Positions 1-10,962 of a DNA stretch of 64,000 bases are shown piece after piece. This DNA is from Oxytricha trifallax. Lineage: Eukaryota; Ciliophora; Spirotrichea; Sporadotrichida; Oxytrichidae. The position numbers were made by a program, and so were the translations under genes. The notes below the pieces were generated by a model. It was not told the DNA's origin and did no database searches. It saw only the letters and a program-made list of their open reading frames with translations. Where the stretch lies: contig ARYC01000529.1 of the NCBI GenBank assembly GCA_000711775.1, forward strand, positions 1-64,000. Direction: 5' to 3'. Positions within the stretch are counted from its first letter, which is position 1; each line of letters begins with the position of its first letter.

Positions 1-600
1 TAAATATTTACTGCTGATGTAATGTGTGATTAGTCTTATTTTAGAAAAGTGGTTAAAATGCTATATTTTTTTACAAGTGGTCATTATTACATACATTTTT
101 TGTCAAATTCGACATTTGTTCTGAGTATATTCTCTTAAATGACCAAAGTGGAGATTTATTGCTAAAATGGCCAAATATCCTGTTTTTGACTAAGATTGAT
201 ATGCCTTTATTTATGTCTGTCATATATTTGTAGAATGGTCACAAAGTGGTCAAAATGCATTGATACAGCCAAATTGTTAAAATTAGTGGTCAAAATTGAG
301 ATTTGTTGTTGCAAAGACCATTTTAGGGAAGGTTGGTCAAATTTTTGAAAAATCAAGGCCATTAGAATGAATTTTGCATTTTTAGTCTCTTTTTGCAAAA
401 TTATGGTGACCAAAATCCCATTTTGAGCAGAGAGGTCAAAAATCTTGAAAATCTCTGATATTGGTCTTTGCTGTCAAAAATTGCGAGGTTTTAGAGTTCT
501 TGATTTCAGAACTGTCTATAAAAGGATGCTGATCAAAACAATTGAGCAGAAGTTGGAAATTTGCTAGATTATCACTGCATTCTCAAGAATTCGAAAAGTC
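1..600. repeat. left tip of palindrome: dense TGGTCA/TGACCA-type repeats
   Basis: About a dozen short copies of GGTCA, GGCCA or TGACC embedded in A/T runs occur between about 79 and 530. Examples are AGTGGTCAAAATG near 245-257 and again near 285-295, and GTGACCAAAA near 404. The mirror set lies at about 18,370-18,815. Clustered short motifs at the ends of a transposon are often binding sites for its transposase; that role is inferred, not shown. Confidence 0.6.
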
Positions 601-849
601 TGATGCTTAGTTTATCTCCTCTCTCGCATAATTATGCAATTCTTGGAAAAGTTGTATTTAAAGCGAGTTTAGTAGAACTATAGCCAAAGTTGCTCAACTC
701 CTCTCTTGTTCACTCTGAGCTGATACGCAATTACAATACAGAGTGCATTCGTCCAGAATTTGATGACACTCGTCAAAAATTCATAATTGTTTGAGCAGGC
801 TTATGAATATTGCGATTTTGGAGGGTCTCAATGAATTTACGGATTAATT

Positions 850-960
850 TTAAGTTCAGTATTAGTAACAGCAGTAATAGCAGCAGCAATAGTAGTTACA
901 GTAGTATTGACGATGCAAAAATTATAAGTGCTTATAGAATTTTCATTGTAAGGTGCAATT
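850..960. repeat. left-arm-only trinucleotide-like tract (AGTAACAGCAGTAATAGC type)
   Basis: A degenerate run built from AGY/CAG/TAA/TAG triplets lies at about 864-912. The corresponding part of the right arm (about 17,990-18,180) has unrelated sequence, so this is an arm-specific difference. A very similar triplet tract sits in both arms of the 1-kb palindrome at 19,788-19,855 and 19,998-20,065. Confidence 0.55.
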
Positions 961-979
961 AGTAGTTTTTAGAAGAATC

Positions 980-1679
980 TCATACAAAGCCATATCTCAG
1001 AGTATGAATCCACTTCTTGATGTTGATGCTGAATGCCCAGAGTCCTCGAACATCATCCTCGCTCATATTTTTAATTATCTCTTGGATGCGCTTGACCAGT
1101 TGCACTCTAAATTTTAGTTATGATAGTAAACTTACTTGCTATTAATGTTCTGCTGCTTGAGGTTCTTCTTAATATAAGCAAACAACTGCTCGATTGGGTT
1201 GAGCCAGGGTGAGTATTCTGCTTTGAAGAGTACATTGACTTTAAAGCGACGAGCAGTCGCAAGCATCTCTGAATACTTATGAATTATCGCATTATCCATC
1301 AAGAGCACCACCTTCTTATTGCCACCCCCCCCCCCCAAAAAATCTTTGTCAGTTCTTATACTTCTCAGCGTCTGATATATAAAGTTTTCATATAGTACTG
1401 AATCGAATCCTCCTTCAATTATTTGAGTCGATACCACTCTATCAACCGCAATTGCAGCTATCAGACTCATAGAGTATTGCTATCTCTTCATTATTTATTT
1501 TTCAATAGACAACTGCCTAGCTTTTAAACCATAATCACCTAAATTGGCAAGCATTTCCTTTTGATATTGTGAGATTGGTTTATAGTTTAAATTAAGCTGG
1601 ATTTGATCTGACAACAATGCTATGGGTTTGATACCATCCTTTGATTCTTCAAGTTGGCTCTGATTTGGTTATAGGTCAC
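980..1679 (-). CDS. Tc1/mariner-type transposase, C-terminal catalytic part (left arm copy)
   Basis: This carries the second and third catalytic residues of a Tc1/mariner DDE transposase: LLMDNAIIHK supplies the second Asp and YSPWLNPIEQLF the final Glu, with 34 residues between them (DD34E). TAA and TAG must be read as Gln. A 29-nt GT-AG intron (1,135 down to 1,107) joins the catalytic domain to a tail ending in LRYGFV and TGA (982-980). The 5' edge at 1,679 follows a TTATAG acceptor-like site and runs openly into the domain. Compared with the right arm, this copy has a 15-nt insertion containing a 12-base G run (C run at 1,325-1,336). It adds five glycines just before the beta strand holding the second Asp and keeps the frame. 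The N-terminal part of the gene lies at 2,044-4,194. Confidence 0.88.
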
Positions 1680-1795
1680 CTATAAGAGAGGTTGAATAAA
1701 TTTTAGAACGATAGCAGAGTTGTCATGATAATAGTCTGATGGAAGTATGCATAATGATTTGGAGTCTAAAGTTAGATATGTTGATTTTGTGGAAT

Positions 1796-2036
1796 CTGGA
1801 ACCATGCAACCATGAGATATCTTCAGGATATTTTCATCTGGAACCATACAACCTGAGTGCTGAATCCTGTAATGTAAGTTCAGATCCATACAACTTGGAT
1901 TGATACAACTTGGATCCATACAACCTGGAATCATACAACATGGATCCATATAACCTTAGCGCGGATTCATGCAATCATAGAGCAGAACCATCCAATCCAA
2001 GAGATATCTTCAGGGTATCTTCATCTAGCATTAGGA
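1796..2036. repeat. array of short repeats in left arm (TTGTATGGATCC unit and GATATCTTC pairs)
   Basis: The reverse strand carries five or more copies of a 16-17 bp unit close to GTTGTATGGATCCA, with variants GTTGTATGATTCCA and GTTGCATGGTTCCA. The array is flanked on both sides by GATATCTTCAGGATATCTTC-like blocks. It sits between the two halves of the transposase gene and is mirrored at about 16,885-17,133. Confidence 0.85.
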
Positions 2037-2043
2037 GTTGAAA

Positions 2044-4194
2044 TCATCCTATAATTTCCAGAGATTACTTTTAGACTTTCATCTCTCTCGCTCTTAATGC
2101 TATCAAAGATAAGTAATCGCTCCAACTCAGTTCAATAGGATAGTTTACCAAAGTCAAGAATAGAACCAACATATCATAGACTATCACCATGCAACAACCA
2201 TCAACTTTCAAATTCAACTTCTTGTACTTACACTCATCTATATTCGAGCTGCTTAATACTGAGAGCGATAGCTTTCTAGGAGTTAGCTGAATCACTTTTC
2301 TCTATCTCTAACTTAACAAAGACCTGCTTGATTTCTTCAAAGTCGATTGCAACTTTAGTTTTGATACTCTGTCGATCAATGGCGTGAGCCCTGAATGAAT
2401 TCGTTTAATCTGTTCATCATCCGAAGTGACTTTCTTGACAGTGCTCTGCAACTTCAAATTTCTGAACTTCTTCAGAGTACTCTATTAGTATTGGGCACTG
2501 TCTTCCACTTCAGGAATAGGAGATAAATTTTTATTCAGCTTCTGCTTAGCTTACAAATTCTAACGAGGTGGAGTTTGCATAAGAACTGACTTCTAAAAAT
2601 AATCCAATAAAAAATGTGATCAAATCGCTTACTTTAGAACTGCTTGATGATTTCTCTGATTTCTAAAAATTAGATTGCTTTGCAAACTTGGTCAAACTAC
2701 TATTACTAGAATGAGATTTTGAAATTGGTTTTGCTTTACTCTACAATAGTGAATGATGATTGGATGATAACGAAGCATTAGCAGCAGCTTAAAGCTTAAT
2801 GCTTTGAGTAGTATTTTAAGCAGGCAAATTTCTTGATCTTATAAATGAAACTGCATCCGATTCATTTGATGATTCCTAAAATTATTTATCATTCAACTGC
2901 TTGCCAAGCAGCATCTCTCCATACTACAACTCCTTATCGCCTGCGATGATTTTACTGCGATTCTTGGTTGTGATGAGTTTAGTATCTCTCTCACTCCTCT
3001 TGCCAAGAATACTCTTTTGATTTAGTGACCACTATTTTAGGAGGCAAGTAGTCAGATCTGAAATTACTTTCATCAAATGATATAATTACTGCATCTTCAC
3101 TTAAGAACTATGATAACAGTCGACTCACCCATAAGCGCTTGCCATTATAAGCAGGATCTCTATATTTGATATTCGCCGCCTCTGTCTTACCAAACTTCAA
3201 ATAAACTACTCCTTGAGAATTTTATGAATCGTTGAGATGCAAGGCACTTTGAATGTATACTATAATGGCGAACTCGTTTTCATTTCTTGCAATCTATTAT
3301 GTATATTTCTTCCAGTGCATTGATAAATCCCAACTTCCTCAATGCATTCGCCAACTGCAGCAACCAGCTGCTCATTATTTCTCTCCCTCCTCTTGCCAGA
3401 TTTTTTAGGTTCTTAAGGAGGCAATACTTAAGTTCTTAATTCATGCTTAAACTTCTCAACAGTTCTTGATACAAACTCTGCTGTCACTCGCAACTTCTTA
3501 GAAATTTACTTTGGCTTCAACTAATCTTCCATATACATTTTACTATCTCAAGTCGCTTATGTGCAAGCTTTGCTTCTCAAGGCTTTAAATAGGGATTGTT
3601 TTCTTAAAGACGATTAGAGTATAGCTGGCTTGAATTTTAAATCAGAGATAGAAATCCAGTTTGAATCAACTGCGTTGATTGCTTATCCTTAGCAGATCCA
3701 GATATCTAAATATAATTTGAGTTAGAGTGAGTGATTCTTAAATTTTAGATTATTCTACTTACCAACTTTGATTTGCGAAAATTATTTAAGAACTGCTCAA
3801 GGTATTAGCAGAGTGAATCGTCGCTATGCATACTCTTCAAATCTATCATGTCTTTCAAATATGCATCGATTCCTTCTAATGGCATCTATATAATCAACCC
3901 TCCTTATAAGGAACCCACTTGAGGAGGAATCTCACCAGAGTTGAGCAGAGTTCCAGTATTGTAAGAATATTTTGCAGGAGCAACCACTTGCACAAAATTC
4001 TTTCCTAAAATCACAGGTCCCCACTTTGTAATTTGCTTATCTTAAACCTTGATTCAACTTTGCTTGATGTTTTGAAATGAATGCTAGCTTAGATGATCGT
4101 CGCTGACGATCGAGTGTTGCGATAGCTCTTGCAAAGATTGCGATAGTTTTTCAGATTGCTCGCAAAGGAGATTTGATTTTAGCGCTGCTTTCAT
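2044..4194 (-). CDS. Tc1/mariner-type transposase, N-terminal and insertion part (left arm copy)
   Basis: Starting at the ATG at 4,194 (MKAALKS...), this part reads, with TAA/TAG as Gln, through a first exon of about 144 codons that contains one in-frame TGA (also in the right arm). A roughly 57-nt GT-AG intron follows, then a helix-turn-helix zone (NPYLKPREAKLAHKRLEI, then QISKKLRVTAEFVSRTV) and the first catalytic Asp in a DESNF motif. Next is a Ser/Gln/Lys-rich insertion, interrupted by a 40-nt GT-AG intron that is in phase only in this arm, ending at TGA (2,046-2,044). The frame changes inside the helix-turn-helix in both arms, either by a 1-nt shift or a 23-nt intron. This arm keeps the A that the right arm lost near 15,282. 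How the chain joins the catalytic part at 1,679 is unresolved. Confidence 0.75.
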
Positions 4195-4368
4195 TTTTAA
4201 ATTAAAAGTATTTAATATAATAACTTAGTGTAATAGTATATTTTAAAATTCAAGATTTTCATTGATAGCTTAAATTAATCTTATAACTACATGCTTATAT
4301 TAAACTTAATATCGAGCTATCTTAAGACTATTATATTATGTTAATATTATTAATTATCAAACTTGCTA

Positions 4369-5324
4369 ATGCAGCGCTCCTTCATAACAGATTCGCGAGG
4401 ATAAGTTCTCACTGGAACTTAAGTGCTTCAATTCATGGAACAGTCACTTGAGCAATACACAATCGTCTTTGGCATTCAACTTGCCTTTCACACTATCAGA
4501 ACCATATAAATCTAAGGTCTATTCCTGGGTGACAACTAAGAGCTTATCTAATTTGTGATCGAAATCATGAACTTCAGGTACAGACCTGCTTAAACATAAG
4601 AGATGGGTTGAGCAATACATTACAAGCTTAAACAAGCTTAGAACTATTATGTTTGATTAAATGCAACTCTTAAGCAATATAATATACAAAGAGGTTTATG
4701 CAACCTCCCAATTGATGCTTTATTATTAATAAGTTATTATTTTATAAAAATAATTAAATCAAAGAATGAAGTCAAGCAAAACTACGAAGCACACTGCTTC
4801 ACTTTCATGCATTAATCTAAAGCACCTGGTGGATACATCGTAGAAATATATAAGGCAAGTAATTAAGCAATGTTGATGCATTCACAAAGTATAGGTGATC
4901 GACGAGCGATTCAAGCGCACATTCAAGTTTTAAGTTGATCCGCAAAGAGGCTTCAAGAATGTTGTAAATTTGGAGGTTGCAGAGAACGAACCAGTTGTTG
5001 CAGTAACCTATAAGTGGTGAGGATATCACAACGTATGGATTTATCCATTCAAGAAGGAAGACCCATACATGCACTAAGTGTATATACTTCTTGATCCTGA
5101 AGATTCTTCTGATGGTTGGTTCTTCAGCTTTGATAATGACAGTCTAATTCAAGTAGAGTAAGGAATTTAAATCAAACTATTGCTAACGCGCAATTTATAG
5201 TTAAATCAAGGGAGAATACAGGAAGACTATAAATAAGTATGATGAAGAAGTGAGAAAGCAGTTGACTTCGCAAGAAATGCCAGAACCCCAAGAATACGTT
5301 GGAGCAGTCACTTTCTCTGTGTGA
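4369..5324 (+). CDS. multi-exon element gene of unknown function (left arm copy)
   Basis: This runs opposite to the transposase. From ATG 4,369 (MQRSFITDSRGQVLTGT) the frame continues through three putative GT-AG introns: 25 nt (4,578-4,602), 36 nt (4,859-4,894) and 43 nt (5,158-5,200). It ends at TGA 5,322-5,324 (EYVGAVTFSV), for about 283 residues. Exon text includes LGDNQELIQFVIEIMNF, WVEQYITSLNKLRTIMFD, VIDERFKRTFKFQVDPQ and a C-terminal part with IYPFKKEDPYMHQVYILLDP. One in-frame TGA (5,018-5,020, between KW and GYHNVW) is present in both arms. Differences between arms fall largely at third positions and include CAA against TAA, which is silent if TAA is Gln; this supports real coding sequence and the code. 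I recognise no domain. It is probably an accessory protein of the element. Confidence 0.68.
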
Positions 5325-5917
5325 TTTAATTTGAGTAAATAATTATTAAAACGGTAATTTGAGTGCGTTAGTGAAAACAAATTCAAGACCCTACACTTTG
5401 AGTAATTACCTTAGCATTTGAATTATGCTTTAAAACGCTAATTTTATTTACATTAAGTTAAACCTAAATTGCCTTTATTAACTAAAGTAGAGATAAGACT
5501 AACAGAGTGATTTATAATACTTTTATTATTTCCTATAATTTCCTAAAACTAGCAGTCTAATCAAAAAGTTTAATCTACATTTTCAGATTATTATAATTCA
5601 AGGCTAAATTTGCTAAGATGTAAAAAAATCAAACTAAACAAACCAAAACAATATTTGCATACAAACCTAATAACAATTGTAGATTCTGAATTTAGTTGCA
5701 ACTTTTTAAAGCTATTTCCCTAAGATTATTGGTGATTTGGATAATGACTTTAAAAAAGAATTCTTGTTTTGATTCTTAAACTATCATACCTATAAAAAAT
5801 AATTAATAAAATACTTGGGGTTTGATTATCACTAGTTCACAAGAAATCTCTTCTAAATGCGCGCATTTTTGATTTTACCTTAGTCCTACAAAATAAAAGA
5901 TTAATAAAATACTTAGC

Positions 5918-6262
5918 TCAATAGTTTCTGTTTGATTTGACTCTGACGATGTTCACTGCGATTGATTCCTCTGATTTATTCTCTGCTAAAAATACTTACC
6001 ATTTTGAAAAGATTAGACAAGTCAGGATGAGTTTCTTCGTGCTTCCCCTTGGTACACACCAGTGAATCAAAGCTTCCAATATCAATTGATTCAAAGATGT
6101 GAAGGTTGGCTACTGCTCAGCTAGCGTCTTCCAGTACCCACTAGTGAGAGGGATCTCCGAGCAAGAACGAATAAAATCTTCCAATATATTTTAAGCCTTC
6201 TTACCCCTCAATCCGATCGAAAAAAAGCTTCCAATATCTTTTAGTGACCACCCGAAACTCAT
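5918..6262 (-). CDS. conserved ORF zone in left arm, unknown product
   Basis: A TGA-free frame of 114 codons starts MSFGWSLKDIGSFFSIGL and ends VKSNRNY; in this arm it could extend upstream to MIGDGANPTQ. The zone is clearly more GC-rich than its flanks and carries four TATTGGAAG(C/A)-like repeats. A second frame on the same strand also looks protein-like (KRYWKLFFDRIEG, then CTKGKHEETHPDL) but contains a TGA. Of three base differences with the right arm, two are silent in that second frame and all three change residues in the MSFGW frame, so the true frame is unsettled. Two AT-rich GT-AG candidates of 25-27 nt lie just downstream (5,805-5,910). Confidence 0.4.
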
Positions 6263-7060
6263 CCTAAATTAATTATGACACTGCTTCGCTTAAGTAGGGT
6301 TTGCACCATCACCAATCATTTCAATATTCGTGGGATTGGTAAGCAGTGATTAAGTACAGCACAAATTTGATTTTGATTAAATCACTTTTTGATTTGGTTT
6401 TTAATTTTATTTCTATCGCGCAATTAATGCTATAGTAATGATTAATTTGAGCATTAATTCAAAGAACTTGGTAGCTACTCTTATCAAAATCAATGCTACT
6501 TTAACTAGTACAGTTGAGCTTTAATGCCTCTAAAAGTTTGATTGCTTATTATCATCCTATCACCTATTATTGATTTTAAATTTGAATTATTTACAAATTC
6601 TAGTAAGGAACTTTATTTAAATAGCAGCGCTTATTTGAAACTCTTATACTCTTTATAGAGGGGATACAATCATAAAATGTAGCTGAACCCTAATACTCTA
6701 TAAGTTAAAAGAGCACGATAGCTTATTTATCAAATTACAAATCGACCACTTTGACAATTTAAGCTTTGCAGCTTTATTTCAACAATAGCTAAAAGTGCCA
6801 TAATCTTAAAATCAGAGAGATTTTTAAAAACTTAAACAACAACTAATTTACTCTTAAATGGAGGGTATCCAACCATAGGCTGCGGCTGGACCCTAATGCT
6901 CCCGAGTAGAAGGAGCATGTTAGATATAGGCTATGATAAAAGTTAGGAAGGAGTCTTAAGTAAGGGCAGCAAAAAATCAAGAGGCAAAAGTTTGATCTTT
7001 GCTCAAATTTGCGAAATTTTAATGTGATAATGAATTATGAAATTCGCTGGCTTAAATAGG

Positions 7061-7338
7061 CCTGGAACCATACAATCTGGAGTCATACAGCTGGATTCAT
7101 ACAACTGGAGCTGTACAACTTGGATTCTTACAACCTAAGATTGAGTCTTGCATATTTTGTATCTAATGCAGCTATACAACTTTATGTTGAGCAATTAACA
7201 TACGCAGCGATTTCTTAATACACTTTTGCATGAATTTTGGAGATATCTTCAGGATATCTTCCTGGAACCATACAACCTGGAGATATCTTCAGGATATCTT
7301 CATCTGGAACCATACAACCTTAGAGTGGATTCTTACAA
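7061..7338. repeat. left-arm cluster of GGAACCATACAACCT and GATATCTTC repeats
   Basis: Short units such as GGAACCATACAA, GGAGTCATACAG, GGATTCATACAA and GGAGCTGTACAA lie at 7,061-7,137. Two GAGATATCTTCAGGATATCT blocks with GGAACCATACAACCT follow at 7,247-7,320. The mirror lies at 11,540-11,810. Both subfamilies also occur in the arrays beside the transposase, so they belong to one repeat family. The stretch 7,340-7,900 holds only poorly supported ORFs. Confidence 0.8.
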
Positions 7339-7907
7339 CTTAGCATCTCTAATTCGACTAAACCACCTCAAATAGAACTCTATCACTTATATATGATGTT
7401 GCTATACTCTATTGCATTGATTGGAGGTGTTATGGAGGTATAGTGATTAGAAGGGGTAAGAAATGACAAGTTTGACTTTAGAGAGGTTTTTGACTTCTTA
7501 ACCATAGTATTGCTAAGAATTTAGGTCTATTCTCAAACTAAAGACCAATTGACTTAACATACCCAACTCTCACCTAATCATGCCAAACCCATCCAAATCA
7601 TCATTAATCATATCAGAGGCATCGAAAACATCATTAGAGTTGAAGTCAGAGCTCTTAGGCAAAAATCGATGTTTCAAGATAGGGACTCAAACTGTTGGTT
7701 TGAAAGCTGTTATAAACTGTCATGAAATACTAAGAATTTTTGAAGTTTGGCCTCTCATATTCTAACCCATATACATCAGATCAGCTTGTATTTGCATTTA
7801 TATATGCATCACTGTTGTATTGTATCATATCAATGTAGTAAGGCTCGCCAATCATAAAGTAGGCAGAGCTATTAGCAATATTCTCGAAAATTTTCACAAG
7901 CCTTGAA

Positions 7908-7972
7908 ATTTGAGATATCTTCAGGATATCTTCCTGGAACCATACAGCCTAAGGTGGAACCATACAACCTTA
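7908..7972. repeat. left-arm inner copy of the GATATCTTC / GGAACCATACAACC repeat
   Basis: A TGAGATATCTTCAGGATATC block (7,909-7,928) is followed by TTCCTGGAACCATACAGCC and a further GGAACCATACAACCT. The mirror is at about 10,897-10,962. Confidence 0.8.
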
Positions 7973-8185
7973 AAACCCAAAATTTAATAAAATCTCATAA
8001 TAATGCAAAATTTTTGCCTGATATATGTGCATATGAATATTGCAATCGATTGCTGCATTATTTAGTCATTGAGGAGAGTGCAATCACAAAGTATAATAGA
8101 AAAGTAAATTAGATTAAAGAGTATAGTGCAAGAGATTAGGTTGTGAATGTATTAGGGAAGGGATTATTAATAGTTTGCGAATTAG

Positions 8186-8467
8186 TCACTGACAGTTGTT
8201 TAAGAACGCGATTTCATCCTTAAGGTGCATGATATGTCTTGGGTAGTCTGCTTCAATCATGCCTAAGAGTTCATTAGCAACATCTTTGATAGTGATCTTG
8301 CCAGACCAGAGTCGTTGCACTTAGCCATAGCCTCGTCCAATTCTTGCAAAGCACAATGAATCGAAATTTTTATTATCATTCAATTTGTTGAATATAGATT
8401 TGCTCAACTTATTGCACCATCCTAAGAATTTCTTTTTAAGAGCAATCATTCTGATATTAATGTTGTC
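8186..8467 (-). CDS. conserved ORF zone near centre of left arm, unknown product
   Basis: The TGA-free frame reads DNINIRIIALKKKFLGWCN, continues through ARIGRGYGQVQRLWSGKI and DVANELLGMIEADYPRHI, and ends LKDEIAFLNNCQ with TGA at 8,188-8,186. It may be the last exon of a longer gene, since the preceding 300 bases (8,468-8,790) are open on both strands. The right arm has lost this C-terminus through small changes. Substitutions between arms inside the zone are mostly non-silent, so selection is not evident and it may be a relic. Confidence 0.35.
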
Positions 8468-8879
8468 TCATTTCAAATGAAGCAAGCTTTGATATACCAA
8501 GTCATGAAAACTAATTGCTGCTGCGCAACAAAAGTAGTAGAATTGCAAACAACCTTTGTAATAGCAAATGTTTCCAAACTTAATTTATGCACAATTGTCT
8601 CATTTTCGTTTCTCTCAAATAAACAAAATGCATCTTCTACTCTGAATACTCTGAATGCTCTGCAACTCTCTTCTAAGTTCTTGCTATGTATTGAAATGCT
8701 TATTAGCCTCTATTTTAGTTCAAGATGACAAATCTCTCTCATTATAAGTTTCATTTGTGAGAAACTTAAATTATATGTAAATTTGGGCATTTTGCATTAA
8801 TCAACATTGAGCAAGCATGATCAATCAATTGATCAAGAACCATCAATAAATTGCTCTATATAGTTTGAAGAACACTGCT

Positions 8880-9990
8880 TAGGACAACTGCAAGGATATT
8901 GTTTTCGTTTATTAATCAATCAATTATTTATTGATAATGATTTTATCGCTACACTGCATCACTCGCTGATTTAAGTTTGACTGTGATTAAACTTTTGCTA
9001 ACGCTTGCTAAGATTAGATAGCTAGCGTCGCAATCATTGAATTTGAGAATATCGTTCATATTATAAATCAGTTGCATTGCAAGACAAACTTTTCAGATAT
9101 GTGAACTATTGGTCATTGATTGCTTGCATCACTTTCATATTTTTAGCGCTAAGTTAATTTTTAATATATAATACTATTAAATTTTGCATCATTGCTTATA
9201 TATTTTCAATCGAAATTTAAATAATAAATTAACATGCATTAATAATTAATGGCAGAAGAATCAAAGACTGCGCAGTTTTTATTGCAATAGTTAAATTTTT
9301 GTTTGATTTTATGCTTCATTTTAGATTGATCCTGAGTATGCTGAATTTCAGTCGCGGAATAGCATAGCACTAAATATTATGAATAAATTTGATTTTACTA
9401 TATGTTTTTATTTAAAGCAGCCTGCGGAAGATCCAACACTGTATGTTGGGTCTTGCTTTAAATAAAAACATATAGTAAAATCAAATTTATTCATAATATT
9501 TAGTGCTATGCTATTCCGCGACTGAAATTCAGCATACTCAGGATCAATCTAAAATGAAGCATAAAATCAAACAAAAATTTAACTATTGCAATAAAAACTG
9601 CGCAGTCTTTGATTCTTCTGCCATTAATTATTAATGCATGTTAATTTATTATTTAAATTTCGATTGAAAATATATAAGCAATGATGCAAAATTTAATAGT
9701 ATTATATATTAAAAATTAACTTAGCGCTAAAAATATGAAAGTGATGCAAGCAATCAATGACCAATAGTTCACATATCTGAAAAGTTTGTCTTGCAATGCA
9801 ACTGATTTATAATATGAACGATATTCTCAAATTCAATGATTGCGACGCTAGCTATCTAATCTTAGCAAGCGTTAGCAAAAGTTTAATCACAGTCAAACTT
9901 AAATCAGCGAGTGATGCAGTGTAGCGATAAAATCATTATCAATAAAATAATTGATTGATTAATAAACGAAACAATATCCTTGCAGTTGTC
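8880..9990. other. near-perfect core of the palindrome, no gene seen
   Basis: About 500 bp on each side of the centre match almost base for base (one visible 1-bp indel in the AATAAAATAATTG / AATAAATAATTG run). The outer arms show substitutions and indels every few tens of bases. No protein frame looks convincing. Confidence 0.6.
9420..9453. repeat. centre of the large palindrome, itself a small hairpin
   Basis: Between the two arms lies a 34-bp spacer. It contains AAGATCCAACA (9,428-9,438) facing TGTTGGGTCTT (9,444-9,454), which pair with one G-T mismatch, so symmetry continues into the spacer with its axis near 9,441. An unmatched block, GCCTGCGG, lies on the left side only. The spacer is too short to hold a gene. 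Confidence 0.8.
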
Positions 9991-10405
9991 CTAAGCAGTG
10001 TTCTTCAAACTATATAGAGCAATTTATTGATAGTTCTTGATCAATTGATTGATCATGCTTGCTCAATGTTGATTAATGCAAAATGCCCAAATTTACATAT
10101 AATTTAAGTTTCTCACAAATGAAACTTATAATGAGAGAGATTTGTCATCTTGAACTAAAATAGAGGCTAATAAGCATTTCAATACATAGCAAGAACTTAG
10201 AAGAGAGTTGCAGAGCATTCAGAGTATTCAGAGTAGAAGATGCATTTTGTTTATTTGAGAGAAACGAAAATGAGACAATTGTGCATAAATTAAGTTTGGA
10301 AACATTTGCTATTACAAAGGTTGTTTGCAATTCTACTACTTTTGTTGCGCAGCAGCAATTAGCTTTCATGACTTGGTATATCAAAGCTTGCTTCATTTGA
10401 AATGA

Positions 10406-10654
10406 GACAACATTAATATCAGAATAATTGCTCTTAAAAAGCAATTCTTAGGATGGTGCAATAAGTTGAGCAAATCTAAATTCAACCAATTGAATGATAA
10501 TAAAAATATCGATTCATTATGCTATGCAAGAATTGGACGAGGCTATGGCTAAGTGCAACAACTCTGGTCTGGCAAGATCACTATCAAAGATGTTGCTAAT
10601 GAACTCTTAGGCATGATTGAACAGATACCCAAGAATACTCAACCTTAAGCATGA
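10406..10654 (+). pseudogene. conserved ORF zone near centre of right arm (mirror of 8,186-8,467), altered C-terminus
   Basis: The same frame as in the left arm (DNINIRIIALKKQFLGWCN ... DVANELLGMIEQ) departs near 10,620, where the left-arm GCAGACTACCCAAG text is changed to CAGATACCCAAG, and stops at TGA 10,652-10,654. The adjoining 10,085-10,405 is almost identical to the left arm and open in several frames on both strands. I do not assign a gene there. Confidence 0.35.
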
Positions 10655-10896
10655 AATCGCGTTCTTAAACAACTGTCAGTGACTAATTCGCAAACTATTA
10701 ATAATCCCTTCCCTAATACATTCACAACCTAATCTCTTGCACTATATTCTTAAATATAATTCACTCTTCTATTCTACTTTGCGATTGCACTCTAGTCAAT
10801 TACTAAGTAATGCAGCAATCGATTGCAATATTCATTTGCACTTATTTCAGGCATAAATTTTACATATTCTGAGAATTTCTTCAAATTTTGGGGTTT

Positions 10897-10962
10897 AAGG
10901 TTGTATGGATCCACCCTTAGGTTGTATGGTTCCAGGAAGATATCCTGAAGATATCTCCAATT
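10897..10962. repeat. right-arm inner copy of the repeat (mirror of 7,908-7,972)
   Basis: GGTTGTATGGATCCACCC and GGTTGTATGGTTCCAGGAAG run into GATATCCTGAAGATATCTC. One variant base separates it from the left-arm copy in the first unit (GGATCC here, GGTTCC on the reverse strand of the left arm). Confidence 0.8.

Noticed and set aside
1680-1949. Cys/Met/Pro-rich repeat peptide (MDPCCMIPGCMDPSCINPSC) on minus
   Set aside because: It is the translation of the 16-17 bp GTTGTATGGATCCA repeat array, not a plausible protein.
4817-5074. Minus-strand ORF MHVWVFLLEWINPYV... (and its mirror at 13,852-14,109)
   Set aside because: It is the antisense shadow of the better supported opposite-strand gene with introns and third-position changes.
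8477-8728. Plus-strand ORF in the left arm (MKQALIYQVMK...), mirrored at 10,145-10,444 on minus
   Set aside because: It is open in any code, but the arms are nearly identical here, so there is no test of coding. It lacks TAA/TAG Gln codons typical of the supported genes and has no motif.
10085-10690. Continuous reading of this zone with TGA as Trp, implying that all three stops are sense codons
   Set aside because: If no codon is a stop, every frame is continuous, so continuity proves nothing. Arm differences in that frame are mostly non-silent, and the transposase has no in-frame TGA over several hundred codons of catalytic sequence.
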